From: Fidelibacterota bacterium
Lineage (GTDB): Bacteria > Fidelibacterota > Marinisomatia > SCGC-AAA003-L08 > D37C17
Assembly (NCBI GenBank): GCA_014381415.1
Contig: JACNLQ010000056.1
Span: 1-64,000, forward strand
Length of the DNA: 64,000 nt
Reading direction: 5' to 3'
This document shows, piece by piece, positions 1-8,075 of this stretch. Both the position numbers and the translations under genes were made by a program. The notes beneath the pieces were generated by a model, which was given only the letters and a program-made list of their open reading frames with translations, did not search any database and had not been told where the DNA came from. Every line of letters begins with the position of its first letter. The stretch's first letter is position 1.

Positions 1-207
1 TGCAGGGCGAAATCCAGAATATATTTCTGCATGGACAGATTCAATTTTCACTCGTCCAACACGGCCATGTGATAGATGTCGACGAAATAAATGCTATATC
101 ATATAATTTTCTGAAATTACAAGTACAGCAGGAAGTCCGTCAATAATTCCTAATAGTCCCTTACCATGAGATTCACCAGCTGTGAGGTATTTGATTCTTG
201 CTAACAT
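1..207 (-). pseudogene. aroC: Chorismate synthase AroC, 5' part, interrupted by an in-frame TAG; runs off window start
   Basis: From an ATG at 207-205 the minus strand reads MLARIKYLTAGESHGKGLLG, the hallmark AroC N-terminus including GESHG. Codon 38 (96-94) is TAG. After it the same frame continues as AroC: an RR pair, then HGRVGRVKIES and EIYSGFRPA, up to the window edge. Several positions that are nearly invariant in the family also differ: GLPAG has become GLPAV, and RRQxGHG has become RRHLSHG. AroC makes chorismate from EPSP, the last common step before every trp, men and phe/tyr gene in this window. The pattern suggests a decayed copy, but sequencing error, readthrough or a second intact aroC elsewhere are all possible. 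It is the distal gene of the aroA-aroE-aroC run. Confidence 0.75.
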
Positions 208-236
208 ATATTGTTCTCTAACATATATTGTTCTCT
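203..236. repeat. Perfect 17-bp tandem duplication at the aroE/aroC junction
   Basis: AACATATATTGTTCTCT occurs twice head to tail (203-219 and 220-236). On the minus strand each copy contains ATGTTAG, in which the aroE stop (TAG) overlaps an ATG that would start aroC. The ancestral junction was therefore probably an overlapping stop/start; duplication pushed the aroC ATG 11 bases past the aroE stop and left two candidate ATGs (224 and 207), only the second in frame with AroC. Confidence 0.9.
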
Positions 237-1033
237 AAATAAGTTTTTAGTTGTGTGAAATTTACCTGCTTTGAAATATCCTCTCCAAACCACAATTCCA
301 TTGATGCCAAAGCTTGGTAAATAAACATATCTAATCCATTAAGCGTTTTTGCGCCTATAGAGTTCCCAAATCTCAACATAGTCGTTTCCAATGGAGTATA
401 AATTATATCAATTAAAGTTTGATTTTTATGGAGTAATCCTAGATCAATTGGACATTGTTCGCTTTGCATTCCGATTGACGTGGTATTTATTATGATTGAA
501 TCATTTTTTATCAATTGTACCGAATCATCCAATGAAAATGGAAAAACAATATCATCTTGTAATTCTTTTGCTTTTTGAAGTGTCCGGTTTAATAGTACAA
601 TTTTTTTTACATCAGTCTGCATTAACGCATATATAATTGATTTTGATGTTCCACCTGCACCTAAAACAATTACCTCTTTATTTTTAACTTCAATCCCATT
701 TTTCTTTAAAGACATAGAAAAACCAAACCAATCTGTATTATTGCCAAATAGTTTGTCACCATTCTTATGTATAACATTCACCGCGCCAATAATTTTTGCC
801 CTCGGATTTATCTCATCAAGATTATCAAGTACATTTTCTTTATGAGGAATGGTCACATTCACACCATTTAATGCACCTGTTTTGAGGTCACCCATTATTT
901 GAGGCAAATCATTTTCAAAAACTTTCTTCTTCTCATAAATTGCATCAATATAAAGAGATTTATAAACATAGTTATGAAGATTCGGACTAAAGCTATGTTC
1001 AATTGGATTGCCTATAACAGCAAAATGCTTCAT
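218..1033 (-). CDS. aroE: Shikimate dehydrogenase (NADP)
   Basis: Reduces 3-dehydroshikimate to shikimate in the cytoplasmic shikimate pathway. The 271-residue length is normal. Visible motifs are the N-terminal substrate site with SFS near residues 14-16, NVTIPHK with the catalytic Lys65, GAVN, NNTDWFGF with the partner Asp101, the dinucleotide-binding GAGGTSKS near 125-132, an NRT motif at 149-151, and the C-terminal QALASMELWFG. The start ATG overlaps the aroA stop by 4 bp (ATGA at 1030-1033), so translation is probably coupled. The C-terminal codons and the stop lie inside the 17-bp tandem duplication. Confidence 0.97.
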   Translation of the reverse strand: MKHFAVIGNPIEHSFSPNLHNYVYKSLYIDAIYEKKKVFENDLPQIMGDLKTGALNGVNVTIPHKENVLDNLDEINPRAKIIGAVNVIHKNGDKLFGNNTDWFGFSMSLKKNGIEVKNKEVIVLGAGGTSKSIIYALMQTDVKKIVLLNRTLQKAKELQDDIVFPFSLDDSVQLIKNDSIIINTTSIGMQSEQCPIDLGLLHKNQTLIDIIYTPLETTMLRFGNSIGAKTLNGLDMFIYQALASMELWFGEDISKQVNFTQLKTYLENNIC

Positions 1034-2274
1034 GCCATAACCTGTGTTAACACATTGTTAAATTCTGGGAATGAAATATTAATGCAGCCTTCATCATCTA
1101 ATGTATTTCTATCATCAGTAAGCAGCCCAGCAATGTTAAATGACATGGCAATTCTATGATCGCCATAAGTCTTTATATTTGTATTATGCAATATATTCGA
1201 TTGATTAATAATAAACCCATCATTCTTTTCAATAATATCTCCACCCATTGCTTGCATATTCTCACAAACGGCTTTAATTCTGTCACATTCCTTTACACGA
1301 AGTTCTTCAGCTCCTGATACGGTGGTAGGACCATCAGCTTGAGTAGCCAATACTGCGATAATCGGTAGTTCATCAATAACTGATGGTACCAATTCTGAAG
1401 TGATATCAATTCCATTTAAGGGTTCCCAATACACATGTACGTCTCCCACAGATTCACCACATTCCATTCGCATATTCCGCCATTCAACTCCCCCTCCCAT
1501 TTTCTTAAGCACTTGGAAAAAACCAATCCTGGTGGGATTTGCCAATACATTTTTAATGGTAATGGAAGAATTTGGAATTAATGCTGCTGCTGCTGCAAAA
1601 AATGCTGCGGTGGAAGGATCTCCTGGCACTGTTATATCAAATGACTGTAAAGGTTCTGATATTGGGTTTATGGAAATAGCCCCATTGGATGAAACGGGGG
1701 CACCCATCTCCTTTAATATAATCTCTGTATGATCACGAGTTTTTACATTTTCATTAATGACAGTTTGCCCATTAGCACCAAGCCCAGCCAACATAATACA
1801 TGACTTAACCTGAGCAGATGAAATAGAAGGAACAAATGATATTCCAATTACTTTGTTAGGTTTAATTTTCAATGGTAGGAATCCATTATTTGATTCAATT
1901 TCTACTCCCATTTCAGAAAGGGGATCAATAATTCGGTTCATGGGTCTATTTGATAATGATTCATCACCAACTAATTCAGCAGTCACTCCCTGGCCCACCA
2001 ACAGTCCTGCTAATAAACGGACGGTTGTACCTGAATTACCACAATTGAGAGGCTCTCTAGGGTTAGAAAAAGATCCTCCATTTATTCGAACTGTATTTCC
2101 TGACTTTATACTGTGGATACCACATTTCTCTAGACACTTTCGAGTTGATTCTACATCTTCTCCTGTGGATATATTGTTTATAACACACTCATCATCCGTT
2201 AGAGAGGCAAACATGAGCGCCCGATGAGAAATTGACTTATCTCCAGGCAGACTTATTTCACCTTTAATCCTCAT
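1030..2274 (-). CDS. aroA: 3-phosphoshikimate 1-carboxyvinyltransferase (EPSP synthase)
   Basis: Transfers enolpyruvyl from PEP to shikimate-3-phosphate. Family motifs run the whole length: LPGDKSISHR near the N-terminus, GNSGTTVRLLAG, DESLSNRPM, AQVKSCIMLAGL, TRDHTE, VPGDPSTAAFF, DELPIIAV, ELRVKECDRI and DHRIAMS. I place the start at the ATG at 2274, so that the protein begins MRIKGEISLPGDKS as the family does; a longer in-frame start at 2304 would add ten residues and overlap tyrA by 41 bp. With the chosen start the overlap is 11 bp. Upstream is tyrA, downstream aroE. Glyphosate-sensitive or -insensitive class was not assigned. Confidence 0.96.
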   Translation of the reverse strand: MRIKGEISLPGDKSISHRALMFASLTDDECVINNISTGEDVESTRKCLEKCGIHSIKSGNTVRINGGSFSNPREPLNCGNSGTTVRLLAGLLVGQGVTAELVGDESLSNRPMNRIIDPLSEMGVEIESNNGFLPLKIKPNKVIGISFVPSISSAQVKSCIMLAGLGANGQTVINENVKTRDHTEIILKEMGAPVSSNGAISINPISEPLQSFDITVPGDPSTAAFFAAAAALIPNSSITIKNVLANPTRIGFFQVLKKMGGGVEWRNMRMECGESVGDVHVYWEPLNGIDITSELVPSVIDELPIIAVLATQADGPTTVSGAEELRVKECDRIKAVCENMQAMGGDIIEKNDGFIINQSNILHNTNIKTYGDHRIAMSFNIAGLLTDDRNTLDDEGCINISFPEFNNVLTQVMA

Positions 2275-2983
2275 TATCTTTAATTTGATTGTGAAGATTG
2301 CCAATTGTTTTTACCAATTCATCTATCATTTCATTTGTATAAGGGTTATATTTTTGCAGATCTCGAAACAGGTCCCAACTATCATTGCAGGTTTGTTCAA
2401 TTACTCCTAATAAATCGGTAAAACCCAAAGTGTTAATTTGTGTTGATACCACACCTGCCTCATTTAATACACGCCCGATAAAATGGGTAACCCCTTGGCT
2501 GGATGCAGCCATCTTATCATGTTCTTCTGGTGAAAGTTCAACCGTTCGGATGGAATTACTTTCAAAAAACGCCTTAATTTCTTTAATCCGTTTATAATTG
2601 TCCCTAACAGGGTACAAAGTAGTTTTTAGCTCTCTATAAGGAGAATAAGAATCTGGGCCAAAATGAGGATGTGAGGCAATAATACCCACATGCTCCGGTA
2701 AATATTTTTCCATAATTTCAACAGGATAAACCTTAACAGAACAAACATCAATAATAGTTGTGTTATACAACTTGTATTGGGATATCCCTTGAATAACCGA
2801 TTCAAAACTCCTGATTGGGACTGACACAAAAACTATAACCGATTTCAGAACTTCCTCAAGCGGGCAGGTTAAATCAACAGCTTCAATTTCAGGATCATAA
2901 ACTTTCACCTCGTATTGTTTCTGTAATAATTCAGCCAATACTTGGCCAAAACGACCATATCCAATAATACCTACTGTTTTCAT
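2264..2983 (-). CDS. tyrA: Prephenate/arogenate dehydrogenase, single-domain TyrA
   Basis: NAD(P)-dependent oxidative decarboxylation toward tyrosine. The protein is 239 residues, just the catalytic core: a Rossmann motif GYGRFG at 8-13, then DVCSVKVYPVEIM (79-91) and SHPHFGPDS (104-112). This wording is closest to what I remember of plant-type arogenate dehydrogenases, so arogenate may be the substrate; that is inference. No ACT or chorismate mutase domain is attached, so feedback control would have to lie elsewhere. The gene overlaps the prephenate dehydratase gene by 4 bp upstream and aroA downstream, placing both branches after prephenate in one operon. Confidence 0.92.
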   Translation of the reverse strand: MKTVGIIGYGRFGQVLAELLQKQYEVKVYDPEIEAVDLTCPLEEVLKSVIVFVSVPIRSFESVIQGISQYKLYNTTIIDVCSVKVYPVEIMEKYLPEHVGIIASHPHFGPDSYSPYRELKTTLYPVRDNYKRIKEIKAFFESNSIRTVELSPEEHDKMAASSQGVTHFIGRVLNEAGVVSTQINTLGFTDLLGVIEQTCNDSWDLFRDLQKYNPYTNEMIDELVKTIGNLHNQIKDNED

Positions 2984-3552
2984 ATATTTTTTTCCATTTT
3001 ATCCACACCCAAAAATAATGTTATGTTATTTTTTAAATCATGAATTCCATTTTCAACAATATTTAAATCATATAATTCTGCACAATAATCACTTCCAACC
3101 ACACCAGCTGTGGCAGATAATTTTCCCTCGCTTAACCGCCGGGCAGCTTCTGCCGTGTCGTCTGCTTCAATTAATGGCCTGGTCCAAAAATGTTCAGCAA
3201 GATAATCTTTACACTGCCTTAAAGCCTGTTGATGAGAATGTATTTCTGTAATATCTCCCACATGAACCCCTGGCAATGCCAATAAATTTTGGTTCACCAG
3301 AATATGAAACATTTCTAAAATATTGCACCGGTGTTGCGCAAGTGCTTCTACTGACTCAATAACCACCCCTCCCTGTGCATTTTCCATGGCAAAGACTCCA
3401 AATTGAACTGTTTCAGATTCAATTTCCTCTAATACTGCCATGGATGAAATGAGGTATTCAATTTCAAAATCTTCAATTCCATGATTTTTTGCAAATGTTT
3501 TAGCCGCTTCTTCACTAAAGCTGCCTTTACCACCTTGTATTCCTATTTTCAC
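2980..3552 (-). CDS. pheA: Prephenate dehydratase catalytic domain without ACT domain
   Basis: Converts prephenate (or arogenate) to phenylpyruvate (or phenylalanine). Visible family motifs are GSFSEEAA (10-17), MENAQGG (56-62), HSHQQAL (105-111) and DDTAEAAR (131-138). At 190 residues it ends directly after the catalytic domain; the usual C-terminal ACT domain with its Phe-binding site is absent. The conserved TRF motif reads TLF at 178-180: the catalytic Thr is kept but the Arg is replaced by Leu. Chorismate mutase is supplied by a separate small gene at 11.7 kb. Coupled by 4-bp overlaps to trpA and tyrA. Dehydratase activity is likely, but the TLF change leaves some room for an altered reaction. 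Confidence 0.85.
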   Translation of the reverse strand: MKIGIQGGKGSFSEEAAKTFAKNHGIEDFEIEYLISSMAVLEEIESETVQFGVFAMENAQGGVVIESVEALAQHRCNILEMFHILVNQNLLALPGVHVGDITEIHSHQQALRQCKDYLAEHFWTRPLIEADDTAEAARRLSEGKLSATAGVVGSDYCAELYDLNIVENGIHDLKNNITLFLGVDKMEKNI

Positions 3553-4322
3553 TCAGTACCTCTGGTTAATTTCTTTATATAATCTCCAATTGTCTTCACT
3601 GGTTCATCAGAGTTTTTCAATTGCTCAATAATAGCTGATCCTACTACAGCACCATGAGCCATCTTGTTTATTTCAATCACATCCACTCTCTCTTTTATAC
3701 CAAATCCAACGACAAAAGGACAGCTACTAAATTTTTCAACCCGCTTTAAATATTTTTTCAATTCATTCTCATTTGCTCCCTGTCCTCCAGTAATTCCAAG
3801 AATAGCCACGCAGTAAATCAATACTCCTACCATTTGCGAAATTTCTTGAATTCTTTCATCCGAAGTATTGGGAGCCACTAATAGAATTATACAAATTCCT
3901 ACATTTTGTGCCATTTTTACTATTTCTTCCGCTTCTTCTGGTGGAAGGTCAGGAATAATCAAGCCATCTACACCTGCATTTTTGCAGTCAATAATAAATT
4001 TATCAACCCCATATTTAATTATAGGATTGATATATCCCATGAGCACCAATGGCATTTCAGATTGCATTCGAATGTTAGAAACTGTTTCTAATATCCATTT
4101 TATATTTACACCATTCTCAATGGCTATTTGACTTGCTTCCTGAATTATAAGACCATCAGCTAATGGATCAGAGAATGGCATACCTAATTCAACCATTGCA
4201 GCTCCCGCCTGCTCTGCTGCCATTACCATTTCTACAGCGCTCTCTTTTGTTGGATACCCTGCAGTAAGAAAGGGGATTACTTTTTCAGATCTGTTTTGAA
4301 ATATTTTCTGTATCCTATTCAT
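3549..4322 (-). CDS. trpA: Tryptophan synthase alpha chain
   Basis: Retro-aldol cleavage of indole-3-glycerol phosphate to indole, which is channelled to TrpB. Motifs are PFLTAGYPT (17-25), AAMVELGMPFSDPLADG (41-57) with the catalytic acids Glu46 and Asp56, GLIIPDLPPEE, and GITGGQGA in place of the common GVTGxR phosphate-loop wording. Length 257 is typical. A run of Ts on the plus strand (As in the message) lies directly before the ATG. Unlike the other trp genes, trpA is separated from trpB by 89 bp that hold a repeat element, so coupling between the two synthase subunits may have been altered there. Confidence 0.96.
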   Translation of the reverse strand: MNRIQKIFQNRSEKVIPFLTAGYPTKESAVEMVMAAEQAGAAMVELGMPFSDPLADGLIIQEASQIAIENGVNIKWILETVSNIRMQSEMPLVLMGYINPIIKYGVDKFIIDCKNAGVDGLIIPDLPPEEAEEIVKMAQNVGICIILLVAPNTSDERIQEISQMVGVLIYCVAILGITGGQGANENELKKYLKRVEKFSSCPFVVGFGIKERVDVIEINKMAHGAVVGSAIIEQLKNSDEPVKTIGDYIKKLTRGTE

Positions 4323-4331
4323 TTTTTTTTA

Positions 4332-4407
4332 ACCACGGGGTACTGAGGCACCGTAATATTAATTATCCTAATAAAATTTACTCCGTGTTCTTCGTGATAT
4401 TAGTGGT
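4332..4407. repeat. ORF-less inverted-repeat element between trpB and trpA
   Basis: The left arm starts ACCACGGGGTACTGAGGCAC (4332 onward) and the right arm, read on the other strand, starts ACCACTAATATCACGAAGAA and continues into CACGG (4407 down to about 4379). Both are made of the same CCAC...AC...CAC words at roughly helical spacing as the arms around the two GxxExxY genes. The right arm begins a few bases after the trpB stop, as do the coding versions. It looks like a solo or internally deleted member of that family; its age and mobility are inference. Confidence 0.6.
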
Positions 4408-4411
4408 GAAA

Positions 4412-5632
4412 TCAAATTTCTTTTCCCAAATAATCCGCGACAGTATGGACATCTTTATCACCTCTTCCCGAAAGACAGACAATGACATTCTCACCATCTT
4501 GAATATTATTATCCCTTTGTTTTAGGAATGCCAGTGCATGGGATGATTCTAATGCTGGTAGTATCCCCTCTTTTTCTGATAACCACTGAAATGACTGTAT
4601 TGCTTCTTCATCTGTAGCAGACACATACTCCACTCTTCCTGCGGATTTCAAGTAACTATGCTCCGGTCCTACGCCAGGATAATCTAATCCAGCGGAAACT
4701 GAATGGGGTAATTTTATCTGCCCATCTTTAGTCTGTAGTAAATAGCTAGCAGAGCCGTGGAGCACACCAAACTCTCCTTTTGTCATTGTAGCTGCGTGAT
4801 CATTGGTTTTCACGCCAAGCCCTGCAGCTTCTACCCCTACAAGCCGTATTTCATCCTCTAAAAAGGGATAAAACATACCAATGGCATTTGATCCGCCACC
4901 GACGCAAGCAACAAGGATATCAGGGATTGGAGATGGGAACTCGTTGTTCGGAGATTTAATATTCAATAATTCTTTGTATTGCTCCTTAGTTTCCCTACCA
5001 ATTACAGATTGAAAATCCCGTACCATCATGGGATAAGGATGGGGGCCTACCACAGAGCCAATTAAATAATATGTGTTTTCTACATGGGTCACCCAATCCC
5101 GGATAGCTTCATTGGTGGCATCTTTCAATGTCTTACTACCGGATGACACTGGCCGTACTTCCGCTCCTAACAAATTCATTTTGAATACATTCAGTTTTTG
5201 CCGTTGAATATCTTCCACACCCATATAGACGATACATTCCAGTCCAAATTGTGCCGCAACTGTAGCAGTGGCTACCCCATGCATTCCCGCACCAGTTTCT
5301 GCAATAATTCGCGTCTTTCCCATACGCTTTGCCAATAGAATTTGCCCCAATGCATTATTAATTTTATGAGCACCGGTATGGTTCAAATCCTCCCGCTTAA
5401 GATATATGTTATATCCCAATTCTTCAGAAATTCTCCTAGCGAAATAAAGGGGAGTTGGACGACCGGAATAATGTTTTAACAGAGAGGATAATTCATCCTG
5501 AAATGCTGAATCATCTTTGACTTCAGAGTAAAGCCGATCCAATTCGTTTATCGCTGGAATGAGCGTCTCAGGGACATACTTTCCGCCGAATTCTTCAAAA
5601 TGTCCACGACTATCTGGCTGGTTATAAGGCAT
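4412..5632 (-). CDS. trpB: Tryptophan synthase beta chain
   Basis: PLP enzyme condensing indole with serine. The protein (406 residues) opens with [15 protein letters not shown], carries the PLP lysine in [13 protein letters not shown] (Lys90), [14 protein letters not shown] with the catalytic Glu112, the phosphate-binding GGGSNAIG, and LSGRGDKD near the C-terminus. The sequence pattern is that of the common TrpB1, not the stand-alone TrpB2. trpF lies 21 bp upstream, trpA 89 bp downstream across a repeat element. Confidence 0.97.
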   Translation of the reverse strand: MPYNQPDSRGHFEEFGGKYVPETLIPAINELDRLYSEVKDDSAFQDELSSLLKHYSGRPTPLYFARRISEELGYNIYLKREDLNHTGAHKINNALGQILLAKRMGKTRIIAETGAGMHGVATATVAAQFGLECIVYMGVEDIQRQKLNVFKMNLLGAEVRPVSSGSKTLKDATNEAIRDWVTHVENTYYLIGSVVGPHPYPMMVRDFQSVIGRETKEQYKELLNIKSPNNEFPSPIPDILVACVGGGSNAIGMFYPFLEDEIRLVGVEAAGLGVKTNDHAATMTKGEFGVLHGSASYLLQTKDGQIKLPHSVSAGLDYPGVGPEHSYLKSAGRVEYVSATDEEAIQSFQWLSEKEGILPALESSHALAFLKQRDNNIQDGENVIVCLSGRGDKDVHTVADYLGKEI

Positions 5633-5653
5633 TTGTAATTATAATAAAATACA

Positions 5654-6286
5654 TTAGAATAGTTTTCCATTTTCTTTAGTATTGCCCAATTTAGAAAAAA
5701 TATTTTTAACTTTCCCCCTATCCTTAATCCTCGGAATTGACTCTACACCACTATTCACATCCACTACTGCAGGATTCACTATTTCAATACCATTTAATAT
5801 ATTATCTGCATTCAAACCACCCGATAATATAATTGGAGTATTTGTTTTCAGGTCTGCAATTAATTTCCAGTTGAAATTCTCGCCTGTTCCACCCGGTTTC
5901 CCTTTTTGGTAGGTGTCAAATAAAAATGCAGCCACTTGATATTTTCTCAAAACATTGGAATCAAAATCATCACCTACTCGGAATACCTTAATTACTGGCT
6001 TGATAATTTGAGCACAATATTCAGGAGACTCATCTCCGTGAAGCTGAATGAAATCCAGATCAAGACTTCTTACAATACCATGGATATTTTCATTTTTTTC
6101 ATCTACAAACACACCCACTTTTTTAACATATTCGGGAATTTCTAAAATCCAATTCTTTACTTTTTCCGGATCAACATAGCGTGGACTACCCGGAAAGAAA
6201 ATTAACCCAATTGCAGATGCCCCATAATTTACAGCTATATTGGCATCCTTTAAGGATGTAATACCGCAAATTTTCACCTGAATCAC
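5654..6286 (-). CDS. trpF: Phosphoribosylanthranilate isomerase
   Basis: Amadori rearrangement of PRA to CdRP in tryptophan synthesis. A TIM-barrel protein of 210 residues beginning VKICGIT (catalytic Cys7), followed by GLIFFPGSPRYV, VGVFVDE, IQLHGDE, and the late LSGGLNADNI and VDVNSGVES phosphate-site strands with the second catalytic Asp. The ATG overlaps the trpC stop by 4 bp (6283-6286). Unlike the enterobacterial enzyme it is not fused to TrpC. Confidence 0.96.
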   Translation of the reverse strand: MIQVKICGITSLKDANIAVNYGASAIGLIFFPGSPRYVDPEKVKNWILEIPEYVKKVGVFVDEKNENIHGIVRSLDLDFIQLHGDESPEYCAQIIKPVIKVFRVGDDFDSNVLRKYQVAAFLFDTYQKGKPGGTGENFNWKLIADLKTNTPIILSGGLNADNILNGIEIVNPAVVDVNSGVESIPRIKDRGKVKNIFSKLGNTKENGKLF

Positions 6287-7065
6287 GCAGGAACTCTCAT
6301 TAATATTTTCGCTAAAGCATTCCCTGGATTTCCAGTTTTCATAAGACTTGTTCCAACCAGAGCAGCGTCATAACCTATTTGGGAAATATTTGCTAGATCG
6401 ATAGGTAAATTAATTCCACTTTCAGCCACTTTTATACAGTCTTTCGGCAATTTTGAAAATACCTCCTCAAACCATTCCACACTCGTCTCCATGGTTTTGA
6501 GATTGCGGCAATTAATACCCACTATTTCAGGATTTAGAATTGTAATTGCTTCTAGATATTCCGGATTATGAGTTTCCACCAATACATGCAGTCCCAATCC
6601 AGAAGCAAGGTTGTATAACTCAGAAAGCAACTCAATATCAATGGCATCTGCAATGAGGAGAATAGCATCAGCTCCTGCCTGGAAAGACTCCCAGATTTGG
6701 TATTCTGAAATGATGAAATCCTTCCTGAGGATAGGCAATTCAGACACCTCCTTCACCTGCTGAATAAATTCCAACGTACCACCAAAATATTCCTGATCGG
6801 TGAGAATAGAAATAGCAGCCGCACCATTCTGTTCATAAGCCTTGGCAACTGCCGCCGGGTCAGCATCTGCCATGATATCACCGGAAGATGGTGAACGGCG
6901 CTTGATCTCCGCAATAATCTGCATACCATATCGGGAAAGGGAAGACCTGAAATCACGGATGGCATATAGTCGTTGTGAGCCTTTAATACGCTCAATGGGG
7001 GTTACCCTGCTGCGCTCCTTTACCTCTTCCTGCTTATGCAGAATGATCTTTTCCAGGATGTTCAT
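6283..7065 (-). CDS. trpC: Indole-3-glycerol phosphate synthase
   Basis: Closes the indole ring of tryptophan. Motifs in order are IIAEIKRRSPSSGD (about 50-63), ISILTDQEYFGG, LPILRKDFI with the catalytic Lys, DAILLIAD, VETHN, VGINCRNLKT and VAESGI, ending in AALVGTSLM. The 260-residue size is standard. It overlaps trpD and trpF by 4 bp on each side, so trpD-trpC-trpF should be translationally coupled. Confidence 0.97.
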   Translation of the reverse strand: MNILEKIILHKQEEVKERSRVTPIERIKGSQRLYAIRDFRSSLSRYGMQIIAEIKRRSPSSGDIMADADPAAVAKAYEQNGAAAISILTDQEYFGGTLEFIQQVKEVSELPILRKDFIISEYQIWESFQAGADAILLIADAIDIELLSELYNLASGLGLHVLVETHNPEYLEAITILNPEIVGINCRNLKTMETSVEWFEEVFSKLPKDCIKVAESGINLPIDLANISQIGYDAALVGTSLMKTGNPGNALAKILMRVPA

Positions 7066-8066
7066 TTTACAGCTGCTAATTGAGTGAGTTTATCAAGAGC
7101 AGCTCCGGAATTAATCGCCTCACTGGCTAATTGGATGCCGTCCACCCAGTTTTCTGCTTTGCCACCAACAAAAATTCCTGCAGCTGCGTTTAATATTACG
7201 ATATCTGCCTTTTTACCCCTATCTGTACCATCCAAAATCTTTTTAATGATGACGGCATTTTCTTCCGGCTCACCCCCTTTTAAATCTACCAAAGTTGCTT
7301 TTTCAAAACCAAAGTCAGAGGGTGAAATGGCAGTGGATTCAATGGTATTATCCATTTTCAGGTGACTGATCTTTGTAGTGTCAGTAGTGGAAACTTCATC
7401 CAGCCCCTCGTAACCATGCACAACCATAGCATGTTTAGAACCCAGTTTCTGCAACACCTTGGCCACCTTATCGGTGAGGCTGCCCTCAAAGATACCCATG
7501 ACTTGCCGGTGAACCCCTGCTGGATTGCATAGAGGTCCCAATATGTTAAAGACAGTCCGAGTACCCAATGCCTTCCGGGCACCCATGGCATATTTCATAG
7601 CAGGGTGCAATGAGGGCGCAAACATAAAGCCAATACCGATATTTTTTATGCATTCAGATACTTTTTCAGGAGGCAAGGTGATGTCAACCCCCAAAGCTGT
7701 AAGCACATCTGCCGAGCCTGATTTGGAGGTCATAGACCGGTTGCCGTGTTTGGCAACTGGTACACCTGCGCCGGCTACTACAAATGAGGCTGCTGTGGAA
7801 ATATTGAAGGTACCGCTGGCGTCTCCGCCGGTTCCGCACATATCTATAGCATCATCCACAGATTCAATTTTGGTCATCTTGTCCCGCATGGCCTGGGCAA
7901 AACCTGCAATCTCTGCTGATCGTTCACCCTTAGCTCTAAGGGCGATGAGGAAGCCTGCAATCTGGGCATCGTCATATTCCCCTGACATAATCCTGAACAT
8001 CACATCCCGGGACTCCTCCTGTGTGAGGCTCTGGTTACCGAGTAATTTTTCAATTGTCTGTTTCAT
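7062..8066 (-). CDS. trpD: Anthranilate phosphoribosyltransferase
   Basis: Joins anthranilate and PRPP. It is 334 residues, a stand-alone TrpD rather than a TrpGD fusion. Motifs are GTGGD (78-82), NISTAAS, VAKHGNRSMTSKSGSAD (about 104-120), and the DE pair of the metal site in GLDEVSTT. The ribosome-binding site GGGAG, seven bases before the ATG, overlaps the outer end of the repeat arm (8076-8095) that borders the neighbouring GxxExxY gene, so the insertion appears to have supplied or rebuilt translation initiation for trpD. Confidence 0.97.
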   Translation of the reverse strand: MKQTIEKLLGNQSLTQEESRDVMFRIMSGEYDDAQIAGFLIALRAKGERSAEIAGFAQAMRDKMTKIESVDDAIDMCGTGGDASGTFNISTAASFVVAGAGVPVAKHGNRSMTSKSGSADVLTALGVDITLPPEKVSECIKNIGIGFMFAPSLHPAMKYAMGARKALGTRTVFNILGPLCNPAGVHRQVMGIFEGSLTDKVAKVLQKLGSKHAMVVHGYEGLDEVSTTDTTKISHLKMDNTIESTAISPSDFGFEKATLVDLKGGEPEENAVIIKKILDGTDRGKKADIVILNAAAGIFVGGKAENWVDGIQLASEAINSGAALDKLTQLAAVK

Positions 8067-8075
8067 TTTTTATCT

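Noticed and set aside
1400..1732. Open frames of 60-200 codons on the plus strand opposite the aro and trp genes.
   Set aside because: They are antisense shadows of strongly conserved genes and lack family signatures.
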